A stretch of DNA of 8,788 nt, taken from AP-15 sp035252905 (GTDB lineage Bacteria; Pseudomonadota; Alphaproteobacteria; ATCC43930; CGMCC-115725). A model generated the notes under the pieces. That model had not been told where the DNA came from. It was given only the letters and a program-made list of their open reading frames with translations, and ran no database searches. Shown here piece after piece: positions 1 through 6,349 of the stretch (position 1 is the stretch's first letter; the number at the start of each line of letters is the position of its first letter). The position numbers were made by a program, and so were the translations under genes. The stretch is from NCBI GenBank assembly GCA_035252905.1, contig DATFCQ010000265.1, forward strand, positions 1 through 8,788. Direction: 5' to 3'.

Positions 1-2
1 CC

Positions 3-287
3 GCCCCGCCGCAATCCGAGCCGACGATCGACCCCGCCGTGCGCGACCACGTGCTGTCGGCCGCGGCGGCGGGAGCGGCCGCTGCCGCCTTTGGCCGGCT
101 TGCGGCGACGCCGCGCGCCCCCGAGGAGGAGGAGCGCAGGGAAGGCGGGAATACGCTCGAAGCCATTGTGCGCGACGCCTTGCGCCCCTTGCTGCGCTCC
201 TGGCTCAACGAGCATCTTCCGGAATTGGCGGAACGACTTGCGCGCGAAGAGGTCGCGCGCGTCCTGCAACGGGCGGGGCTGCGCTGA
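3..287 (+). CDS. PopZ-like (DUF2497) protein, 3' end only
   Basis: This is the C-terminal 94 residues of a gene whose start lies left of the window. An Ala-rich helix (AAAAGAAAAAFGRLA) is followed by an acidic linker (EEEERRE). The ending, NTLEAIVRDALRPLLRSWL then NEHLPELAERLAREEVARV, is the characteristic DUF2497/PopZ C-terminal helical region. In Caulobacter PopZ this region drives self-assembly into the polar scaffold that anchors the chromosome origin. The GTG at position 39 is only an internal codon, because the frame is open to the window edge and the family similarity begins before it. A DUF2497 gene just upstream of valS is a recurrent alphaproteobacterial arrangement, which supports the call. 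Whether this protein really forms polar foci here is inference. The N-terminal interaction region cannot be seen. Confidence 0.8.
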   Translation, partial: APPQSEPTIDPAVRDHVLSAAAAGAAAAAFGRLAATPRAPEEEERREGGNTLEAIVRDALRPLLRSWLNEHLPELAERLAREEVARVLQRAGLR

Positions 288-293
288 CGAAGG

Positions 294-411
294 CCCTCAC
301 CCACCAGCCCCCGGATCAAGTCCGGGGCAGGCTCTGCGGGCTGGTCCACCCTCTCCCGCATTGCGGGAGAGGGTGCCGACCCTGGCGAAAGCCGGGGGAG
401 GCGGGTGAGGG
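294..411. repeat. Cloverleaf-like palindromic intergenic repeat
   Basis: Almost every base of this 118-nt element can pair. The closing stem is CCCTCACCC (294-302) with GGGTGAGGG (403-411). Inside it lie ACCAGCCC (303-310) with GGGCTGGT (338-345), which itself encloses CCGGA/TCCGG (311-315/321-325) and GCAG/CTGC (327-330/334-337). Next is a perfect 13-bp palindromic arm, ACCCTCTCCCGCA (348-360) with 362-374. Last is a GAAA-tetraloop hairpin (380-386/391-397, one G-T wobble). The composition resembles the short dispersed intergenic repeats common in GC-rich Alphaproteobacteria. It fills most of the gap between the popZ-like gene and valS. It could act as a processing site or attenuating structure in a shared transcript, but no T-tract follows, so a classical terminator is not supported. 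Confidence 0.75.
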
Positions 412-491
412 TTTCGCGGAACCGCCTATCAGGCTTGCTCCCTGGGAAGATTGGCGTCGAATATCAAACCCCAGCCGGGTACAGTTCGGCG

Positions 492-3236
492 ATGCTTGAC
501 AAGACCTTTGAGCCCGCCGCGGTCGAGGCGCGGCGCTATCGGGAATGGGAGCGTTCGGGCGGTTTTGCTGCCGATCCGACGAGCCCGAAGCCGCCCTATA
601 CAATCATGATGCCGCCGCCCAACGTGACCGGCAGCCTGCATATGGGGCACGCGCTGACCTTCACGTTGCAGGACGTCCTGATCCGCTATCACCGCATGCG
701 CGGCTATGACGCCCTGTGGCAGCCCGGCACCGACCATGCCGGCATCGCCACCGAGATCGTCGTCACCAATCAGCTCGCGGAATCGCAGGTCAACAAGCTG
801 CGGCTCGGCCGCGCGGGGTTCATCGCGCGCGTCTGGGCGTGGAAGGAGGAATCGGGCGGCACGATCACCCGCCAATTGCGCCGGCTCGGCGCCTCGCCCG
901 ACTGGGGACGCGAGCGCTTCACGATGGATGCGGGGCTCTCGGCCGCGGTGCGCCGCGTCTTTGTCGCACTCTACCGCAAGGGGCTCGTCTATCGCGACAA
1001 GCGGCTCGTCAACTGGGATCCGGAGATGCACACGGTCATCTCCGATCTTGAGGTCGACAGCCGCGAGACCCGGGGTCGGCTGTGGCATATCCGCTACCCG
1101 CTGGCCGATTCACCGGGGCGCTTCATCATCGTCGCGACGACCCGGCCGGAAACGATGCTCGGCGACACCGCCGTCGCGGTTCATCCCGAGGACTCGCGCT
1201 TTGCCGATCTCGTCGGCAAGACCGTGCGCCTGCCGCTTGCCGACCGCCTGATCCCGATCGTCGCCGATGCGCATGCCGATCCGAAGACCGGCAGCGGCGC
1301 GGTCAAGATCACCCCGGCGCACGACTTTGCCGATTTCGAGGTCGGCCGCCGGCACAATCTGCCGCTCATCAACATCTTCGATAAGAATGCCAGAATTAAA
1401 TCAAGCATATTTGATGATTTTTCATGGGGGCATCGCGCTCCCGTTGGAAATGTGACGCATGCCGATGAGGACGGCCTTTTAGGAAGGGCGATTGTCGAAG
1501 AAATCCCCGAGGCTTATCATGGCTTGGACCGATTCGATGCGCGGAAAAAAATCGTCGCCGATCTTGAAGCGCTAGGGCTGATCGACAAGGTCGAGGAGCA
1601 CACCCTGATGGTGCCGCACGCCGACCGCTCGGGCGCCGTCATCGAGCCGTTTCTGACCGATCAGTGGTTCTGCGACGCCAAGACCCTGGCGGCGGCGGCG
1701 ATCGCCGCGGTCGAAAGCGGCGAGACCCGCTTTGTGCCGCGGCAATGGGAGAACACGTTTTTCGAGTGGATGCGCAACATCCAGCCGTGGTGCATCTCGC
1801 GGCAATTGTGGTGGGGGCACCAGATCCCGGCCTGGTACGCGCCGGACGGCGCCGTATTCGTCGCCGAAACCGAGGAGGAGGCGCAACGCGAAGCGGCCGC
1901 CCGCTATGGTGAGGGCGTCGTGCTCAGCCGCGACGAGGACGTGCTCGACACCTGGTTCTCCTCGGCGCTGTGGCCGTTCTCGACCTTGGGCTGGCCCGAG
2001 AAGACGCGCGAACTCGAACGCTACTACCCGACCGATGTGCTCGTCACCGGCTTTGACATCATCTTTTTCTGGGTCGCCCGGATGATGATGATGGGGCTCC
2101 ATTTCATCGGCGCGGTGCCGTTTCGCACGGTCTATATCCATGCCCTCGTGCGCGATGCGCGCGGCCAGAAGATGTCGAAGTCGCGCGGCAACATCATCGA
2201 CCCGCTCGAACTGATCGACCGCTACGGCTGCGACGCCCTGCGGTTTACGCTGTTGGCCTTGGCCGCGCCCGGACGCGACATCAAGCTCGCCGAGAGCCGG
2301 GTCGAGGGCTACCGCAATTTCGCGACCAAATTGTGGAACGCTGCGCGCTATGCCGAGATCAACGACTGCGCGCCGGTCGCCGAGTTCCGTCCGCAGGATT
2401 GCCGCCTCACGGTCAACCGCTGGATCGCCGGCGCCCTTGCCGAATGCGCCGCCGCGGTCGCCGCCGCCCTCGACGCCTATCGCTTCGACGAGGCGGCGAG
2501 CCGGCTCTACCAGTTTGTCTGGGGCACATTCTGCGACTGGTATCTCGAATTTTCGAAGCCGATCCTGTCGGGCACGGACGCGGCGGCCGGCGCCGAAACC
2601 CGGGCCGCGACGGCCTGGGTCTTGGGCCATGTCGTCCACCTGCTGCACCCGATCATGCCCTTTGTCACCGAGGAGGTGTGGGAGCATCTGGCCGGGGCAG
2701 GGGCCGGGCTATTGATGACCGGGCGATGGCCGGATTTCCCGCAGGGTCTCGCCGATCCCGCGGCCTCGGCCGAGATGGAGTGGGTCGTCGCGGCGATCTC
2801 GGCGATCCGCGCGGTACGCGCCGAGATGAACGTGCCGCCGGCAGCGCGGGTGCCGCTGCTGGTCAAGGACGCTGAGCCGGCCGTCCTCGACCGCCTCGCG
2901 CGCCATCGCGAACATTTTCTCCGCCTGGCGCGGGTCGAGGAGATCACGGCGGTCGATACCGTGCCTGCGGGCGCAATCCAGACTGTCGTCGAGGGCGCCA
3001 CCTTGATCCTCTCATTGGGCGGCGTTGTCGATCTCGCCCGCGAGAAGGCGCGGCTCGGCAAGGAGATCGCCCGCCTCGACGGGGAGATCGGCAAGCTCGC
3101 CCAGAAGCTCGCCAACCCCGGTTTTCTGCAGAAAGCCCGCCCCGAGATTGTCGAGGAGCAGCGCGAGCGCGAAGCCGAAGCACAGGGCGAGCGCGCGCGC
3201 CTCAAAGCCGCCTTCGACCGCATCGCCGCCGGCTGA
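492..3236 (+). CDS. valS: Valyl-tRNA synthetase (class Ia)
   Basis: This 914-residue cytoplasmic enzyme charges tRNA-Val with valine using ATP and edits mischarged threonine. The HIGH signature is HMGH at residues 50-53 within PPPNVTGSLHMGHAL. The KMSKS loop is exact at 560-564 (QKMSKSRGN). The CP1 editing domain shows GSGAVKITPAHDF at 267-279, whose Asp278 probably matches the editing-site Asp of the family. The tail from about 847 is a Lys/Arg/Glu-rich coiled coil (LAREKARLGKEIARL onward), a ValRS hallmark that contacts tRNA. Length is normal for bacteria. The ATG at 492 is chosen because MLDKTFEPAAVEARRYREWE aligns with the usual family start. An in-frame GTG at 405 would begin inside the repeat. 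No strong Shine-Dalgarno is visible. Residues about 297-355 are AT-rich in codon use and longer than usual (see the findings). Confidence 0.97.
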   Translation: MLDKTFEPAAVEARRYREWERSGGFAADPTSPKPPYTIMMPPPNVTGSLHMGHALTFTLQDVLIRYHRMRGYDALWQPGTDHAGIATEIVVTNQLAESQVNKLRLGRAGFIARVWAWKEESGGTITRQLRRLGASPDWGRERFTMDAGLSAAVRRVFVALYRKGLVYRDKRLVNWDPEMHTVISDLEVDSRETRGRLWHIRYPLADSPGRFIIVATTRPETMLGDTAVAVHPEDSRFADLVGKTVRLPLADRLIPIVADAHADPKTGSGAVKITPAHDFADFEVGRRHNLPLINIFDKNARIKSSIFDDFSWGHRAPVGNVTHADEDGLLGRAIVEEIPEAYHGLDRFDARKKIVADLEALGLIDKVEEHTLMVPHADRSGAVIEPFLTDQWFCDAKTLAAAAIAAVESGETRFVPRQWENTFFEWMRNIQPWCISRQLWWGHQIPAWYAPDGAVFVAETEEEAQREAAARYGEGVVLSRDEDVLDTWFSSALWPFSTLGWPEKTRELERYYPTDVLVTGFDIIFFWVARMMMMGLHFIGAVPFRTVYIHALVRDARGQKMSKSRGNIIDPLELIDRYGCDALRFTLLALAAPGRDIKLAESRVEGYRNFATKLWNAARYAEINDCAPVAEFRPQDCRLTVNRWIAGALAECAAAVAAALDAYRFDEAASRLYQFVWGTFCDWYLEFSKPILSGTDAAAGAETRAATAWVLGHVVHLLHPIMPFVTEEVWEHLAGAGAGLLMTGRWPDFPQGLADPAASAEMEWVVAAISAIRAVRAEMNVPPAARVPLLVKDAEPAVLDRLARHREHFLRLARVEEITAVDTVPAGAIQTVVEGATLILSLGGVVDLAREKARLGKEIARLDGEIGKLAQKLANPGFLQKARPEIVEEQREREAEAQGERARLKAAFDRIAAG
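1380..1560 (+). other. Low-GC, atypical-codon patch inside valS
   Basis: Counting bases 1381-1560 gives 88 G+C of 180 (49%), and only 16 of 50 in 1381-1430. The flanking coding sequence is clearly richer, and the line just before (1321-1380) has 35 of 60. Codons otherwise uncommon in this gene cluster here: AGA, AAA, ATA, TTA, GGA, AGG, CGA and TCA. The reading frame stays open. The encoded stretch runs from FDKNARIKSSIFDDFSWGHR through EEIPEAYHGLDRF to RKKIVADL. It includes extra residues compared with the short INIFD-to-GLDRF linker I recall from related ValRS proteins. It is probably a recombined or inserted segment, but this has not been tested by alignment. Confidence 0.7.
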
Positions 3237-3308
3237 CTTGCCGCCGCATTCCCTTCCCTATGGCCGGTGGCGCCGGCACCCCATCTGTGCTGAACGCGTA
3301 TACTGACC

Positions 3309-3313
3309 AGGAG
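3309..3313 (+). promoter_or_regulatory. Ribosome binding site deciding the aminomutase start
   Basis: AGGAG lies 6 nt upstream of the in-frame GTG at 3320. The competing in-frame ATG at 3260 is preceded by CATTCCCTTCCCT, with no purine-rich site. The site therefore favours the GTG start, which also fits the usual N-terminus of the family. Confidence 0.7.
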
Positions 3314-3319
3314 CCACTC

Positions 3320-4369
3320 GTGACCTTGCGCGCCAAGGATCTCGCCGCCGCCGGGCTCGTCCCGCCCGAACGGGACGCGGAGGTGCGGCGGGTTGCCGAG
3401 GTGTTCGCGGTGGCGGTCAGCGACGACATGGCGGGGCTGATCGACCCCGCCAACCCCGCCGACCCGATCGCCGCGCAATTCGTGCCGAGCGCCGCCGAGC
3501 TCGAGGTCGCGCCCGAGGAGCGCGCCGATCCGATCGGTGACGAGCGCTGGTCCCCGCTTCCGGGCATCGTCCATCGCCACCCCGACCGGGTGTTGCTGAA
3601 GCCCCTCTTGTTGTGCCCGGTCTATTGCCGCTTCTGCTTCCGCCGCGAGGCGGTCGGCGGCACGGAGGCGGTGCTCGACTCGGCCGCGCTCGACCGCGCC
3701 TTTGCCTATATCCGCGAGCAGCCGCAGATCTGGGAGGTCATCGTCACCGGCGGCGACCCGTTCCTATTGTCGCCGCGCCGCCTCGCCGAGATCGTGCACA
3801 GGCTCGACGCAATCCCGCATGTCGCAGTCATCCGCTTCCACACCCGGGTTCCGATCGTCGAACCCGGCCGGGTCGGGCCGGCGCTCCTTGCCGCTCTTGA
3901 AGCCGAGAAAGCGGTCTATGTCGTACTCCACGCCAACCATCCGCGCGAACTGACCGAGGGCGCGCGCGGGGCCGCCCGGCGCCTCGTCCGGGCCGGCATC
4001 CCGCTGTTGTCGCAGACGGTCCTGCTGCGCGGCGTCAACGACGAGGCCTCCGTGCTGGAGGCGCTGTTCCGCGGGCTCGTCGCGATGCGGGTCAAGCCCT
4101 ACTATCTGCACCACGCCGATCTGGCGCGCGGCACCGCGCATTTCCGCACCGGGATCTCGGAGGGAAGGCGGCTCGTCAAGGCGCTGCGCGGCCCGGTGTC
4201 GGGGCTGTGCCAGCCGACCTATGTGCTCGACATTCCCGGCGGCTGGGGCAAGGTGCCGCTCGCCGAATCCGCGGCGCGCCGGGCCGGCGGGAGCGGCGGC
4301 TGGGTGGTCGAGGACCCGGCCGGTCTGGGCCACGATTATCCGCCCGACCCGGGCGGCGCAGACGCGTGA
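3320..4369 (+). CDS. Lysine 2,3-aminomutase-like radical SAM/PLP protein
   Basis: This is a 349-residue cytoplasmic enzyme of the KamA/EpmB family. Family members use a [4Fe-4S] cluster, S-adenosylmethionine and PLP to move the alpha-amino group of lysine to the beta position. The radical-SAM cluster is C99-PVY-C103-RF-C106. The PLP-lysine motif PGGWGK places Lys311. Asp267 (HHADLARG) and Asp304 (YVLDIPGG) match the two lysine-binding aspartates of the clostridial enzyme (Asp293, Asp330, Lys337), with identical spacings of 37 and 7. The chain ends soon after PGGWGK, as in the compact EpmB-like forms that modify elongation factor P, rather than long catabolic KamA. The GTG start is backed by AGGAG; an ATG at 3260 would add 20 residues. 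It lies 83 nt after valS and its stop overlaps the next gene. No efp or epmA gene is in the window, so free lysine and EF-P lysine both remain possible substrates. Confidence 0.88.
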   Translation: MTLRAKDLAAAGLVPPERDAEVRRVAEVFAVAVSDDMAGLIDPANPADPIAAQFVPSAAELEVAPEERADPIGDERWSPLPGIVHRHPDRVLLKPLLLCPVYCRFCFRREAVGGTEAVLDSAALDRAFAYIREQPQIWEVIVTGGDPFLLSPRRLAEIVHRLDAIPHVAVIRFHTRVPIVEPGRVGPALLAALEAEKAVYVVLHANHPRELTEGARGAARRLVRAGIPLLSQTVLLRGVNDEASVLEALFRGLVAMRVKPYYLHHADLARGTAHFRTGISEGRRLVKALRGPVSGLCQPTYVLDIPGGWGKVPLAESAARRAGGSGGWVVEDPAGLGHDYPPDPGGADA

Positions 4370-6099
4370 GGGAGACCGCCGGCGACGATCCGACGATGAT
4401 CGTCGTCGGCGACGACGCCCTCGCGCTCAACGTCGCCGCCGAGATCCTCGCCCTGCAGGGGCACCGCGTCTGCGTATTGTGGTACGAGAATGCCGAGTTC
4501 GCGCACGCCGTCGAGCGGATCGGGGCGCAATTCGTGGCCGGCTCTCCGGACAGCGCCGAAGGGCTCGATCGCGCCGGGGTCAGGGAGGCGGTCACGATCC
4601 TCGCCCTGTCGCGCGACGACCGGCTCAACCTGCACGCCGCCTTGCGCGCGCGCGACGCCAACCCGCAGATCCGCATCGTCCTGCGCCAGCTCAACCGCAC
4701 CCTCGCGCGCAAGGTCGAGCAGAACCTGACGAACTCTTCGGTCCTGTCGCCGACCGTGCATTCGGCGGCGACCTATGCCGCGGCGGCGGTCGATCCGGCC
4801 TGCTTCCGCGGGGTGCAGTTTCCCGAGCCCGAGGGGCCGCTCGCCGGCTTTGTCAGGCGCAAGGCCGGCGATTGCCGGGTCGCCGGCCTGAGTGTCGCCG
4901 CGGCCGAGCGGGAACTGGCAATGCGCATCCTCGCCGTCGACGACGACATCGGCGCCGCCCGCGAGGCGGTCTTGGCCGCGCAATCGGAACTCGTAATGTT
5001 CGGCGAGATCGCCAGGTTGCAAGGTGCAACGCCGCGCCGGCTACCCCGGCCGCGCCGCCCTCCGCTGCGCCGGCGGCTGCGCACGCGGTTGCGCCGTCTG
5101 CGCCAGCGCTCCCGCCGGATCGACCCGATCCTCGTCCGCCTCGCCCTCGCCGCGCTCGCCGTCTTTGCCGCGGCGACCGTGTATTTCTACGTCGTGTTCG
5201 GCAAGGGCTGGCTCACCGCCGCCTATTTTGTCATCACGACGATGACGACGACCGGGTATGGCGACGTGACCCCGAACCGGGCCGACCCGAGCGAGGTCAT
5301 CGCCGCGATGCTGCTGATGCTGTCCGGCATCGGATTTATCGGCATCTTCATCGCGCTCGCCGCCGCGGCGCTGACGCGCATCCAATGGGTCGCGATGCAG
5401 GGGCTTCGGCGGGTTCGCCGGCATGGCCACATCGTCGTCTGCGGCGCCGGCAGTATTGGCTCGGGGGTCATCGACCTGTTGCTCGCGCTCGACCGCCCGC
5501 TGGTCGTCGTCGAGGTCGCACCGGACACCGGCATCGTCGAGCAGGCGCGCGAGCGGCGCTTCGACCTGTTGACCGGCGACGCCAGCCGCGACCGCACGCT
5601 CGATCTGTGCAATCTGGCGGGCGCCCACAGCCTGTTGGCCTTGACCAATGTCGACACGCTGAACCTCGAAATCGCGCTCGGCGCCCGCGCCCGCAATCCG
5701 CATCTGCCGATCGTCCTGCGCATCGCCGGGGCCGATTTTGCCGCCTCGATCGCCCGGCATTTCGAGTTCGAGACGACCTTCTCGGCCGCTGCGCTTGCCG
5801 CTCCGGCCTTCGCCGGGCTGTCGCGCATCGCCGGAGCGCGCGGGCGCGTCGCCTTTGCCGGCCAGGAGTTCGCGATCGGCGAATTCACGATCGGCGACCC
5901 GGTTCGGCGCGAGGAGGTGGCGGCCGGCATCGCGCTCGCTCTCGCCCGTGGCGATGATTTCGCGCTGGCCGGCGATTTCGCCAAGGCCGCGCTCGGGGAC
6001 CGGGCCTTGGCGCTGTTTCCGCTGGCGCCGTTCAAGGAGGGCCGGGACACCCTCGACGCCGCGGCCGAGCGCTTCTACGGCACCGAATCGCCGCCCTGA
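4366..6099 (+). CDS. RCK/TrkA-N - two-TM potassium channel - RCK/TrkA-N protein
   Basis: This 577-residue inner-membrane protein is probably a ligand-gated K+ channel or a relative. Domain order: an N-terminal Rossmann/RCK domain from residue 11 (MIVVGDDALALNVAAEILA, with the usual GxGxxG replaced by GDDALA); an Arg-rich stretch ending in RSRRIDPI, consistent with a cytoplasmic flank; TM1 at about 255-278 (ILVRLALAALAVFAAATVYF); a pore helix and selectivity filter TTTGYGD, with TGYGD at 296-300; TM2 at about 313-337; then a second RCK domain from 355 (HIVVCGAGSIGSG, intact GxGxxG at 360-365). The GTG at 4366 overlaps the upstream stop as GTGA, pointing to coupled translation. The in-frame ATG at 4396 (567 residues) is the alternative, but has no better ribosome site. 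The ion and the ligand (NAD(H), nucleotide or other) cannot be read from the sequence. Confidence 0.85.
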   Translation: MRETAGDDPTMIVVGDDALALNVAAEILALQGHRVCVLWYENAEFAHAVERIGAQFVAGSPDSAEGLDRAGVREAVTILALSRDDRLNLHAALRARDANPQIRIVLRQLNRTLARKVEQNLTNSSVLSPTVHSAATYAAAAVDPACFRGVQFPEPEGPLAGFVRRKAGDCRVAGLSVAAAERELAMRILAVDDDIGAAREAVLAAQSELVMFGEIARLQGATPRRLPRPRRPPLRRRLRTRLRRLRQRSRRIDPILVRLALAALAVFAAATVYFYVVFGKGWLTAAYFVITTMTTTGYGDVTPNRADPSEVIAAMLLMLSGIGFIGIFIALAAAALTRIQWVAMQGLRRVRRHGHIVVCGAGSIGSGVIDLLLALDRPLVVVEVAPDTGIVEQARERRFDLLTGDASRDRTLDLCNLAGAHSLLALTNVDTLNLEIALGARARNPHLPIVLRIAGADFAASIARHFEFETTFSAAALAAPAFAGLSRIAGARGRVAFAGQEFAIGEFTIGDPVRREEVAAGIALALARGDDFALAGDFAKAALGDRALALFPLAPFKEGRDTLDAAAERFYGTESPP

Positions 6100-6107
6100 G
6101 CAAGATT

Positions 6108-6158
6108 GGCGGAATGCGCTTCGCTTTCCGCCCTACATTGAACCGCAGGGCGGAAAGC
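6108..6158. repeat. Two mutually exclusive palindromes after the channel gene
   Basis: Hairpin A pairs GGCGGAA (6108-6114) with TTCCGCC (6126-6132), a symmetrical T-T mismatch and an inner GCG/CGC with loop CTT. Hairpin B pairs GCTTTCCGCCCT (6123-6134) perfectly with AGGGCGGAAAGC (6147-6158) around a 12-nt loop. They share 6123-6132, so only one can form. The GGCGGAATGCGCTTCGC core resembles a very common alphaproteobacterial dispersed repeat. Beginning 8 nt past the channel stop, it is probably part of the transcription end region. Confidence 0.7.
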
Positions 6159-6175
6159 CCCGGCGAAAGCCGGGG
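6158..6175. terminator. GAAA-loop hairpin, possible terminator
   Basis: A perfect 7-bp stem, CCCCGGC (6158-6164) with GCCGGGG (6169-6175), closes on a GAAA tetraloop, a very stable fold if transcribed. It lies between two convergent genes, where a terminator is expected. No T-run follows on the plus strand, so intrinsic termination is uncertain. The 15 bases 6162-6176 are identical to 384-398 upstream of valS, so it may equally be a piece of a dispersed repeat. Confidence 0.45.
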
Positions 6176-6238
6176 GCGTTCCACCGTTTCCACGCCTCGC
6201 CGCTCGGTTTTAAGGTCGTCCTGCCGATACCGCACCCC

Positions 6239-6304
6239 TGGGACCGCGGCCGTCTCGGCCGTATGCGGACGGCCCTTCGAGAGCCTCAGGAGCCCGCGGT
6301 CCCA
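6239..6304. repeat. 66-nt nested inverted repeat in the convergent gap
   Basis: The outer arms are perfect over 11 bp: TGGGACCGCGG (6239-6249) with CCGCGGTCCCA (6294-6304). Inside, TCTC (6253-6256) can pair with GAGA (6279-6282), and GGCCGT (6257-6262) pairs with ACGGCC (6269-6274) around ATGCGG. It lies 46 nt past the end of the leftward GMC gene and is structured on both strands. It is either a dispersed palindromic repeat or a bidirectional terminator. Apart from this and the two hairpin features above, I see nothing in the 250-nt gap between the convergent genes. Confidence 0.65.
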
Positions 6305-6349
6305 CTGCCCGGCCTCTCGTATGTCAGCGGCAATCACCCGGATTGGGCA

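Noticed and set aside
348..374. Perfect 13-bp palindrome as a rho-independent terminator for the popZ-like gene
   Set aside because: No T-rich tract follows on either strand; it is better explained as one arm of the larger repeat.
435..464. Possible valS promoter (TTGCTC, then GAATAT)
   Set aside because: Each hexamer matches the sigma-70 consensus at only three of six positions; not better than chance.
405..491. In-frame GTG extension giving ValRS 29 extra N-terminal residues
   Set aside because: It begins inside the palindromic repeat, has no family similarity before MLDKTFEP, and the ATG at 492 fits the normal ValRS start.
1572..2687. Long open frame on the minus strand (371 codons) opposite valS
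   Set aside because: It lies wholly within valS, shows no recognisable domain, and is the kind of stop-free antisense frame expected in GC-rich DNA.
2507..3580. Minus-strand open frame (357 codons) spanning the valS/aminomutase junction
   Set aside because: It covers two well-supported genes in antisense, has low-complexity Arg/Ala/Ser content and no ribosome site.
4221..5957. 578-codon plus-strand frame overlapping the channel gene
   Set aside because: Arg/Pro-rich shadow of the real frame; the real frame has a selectivity filter and Rossmann motifs.
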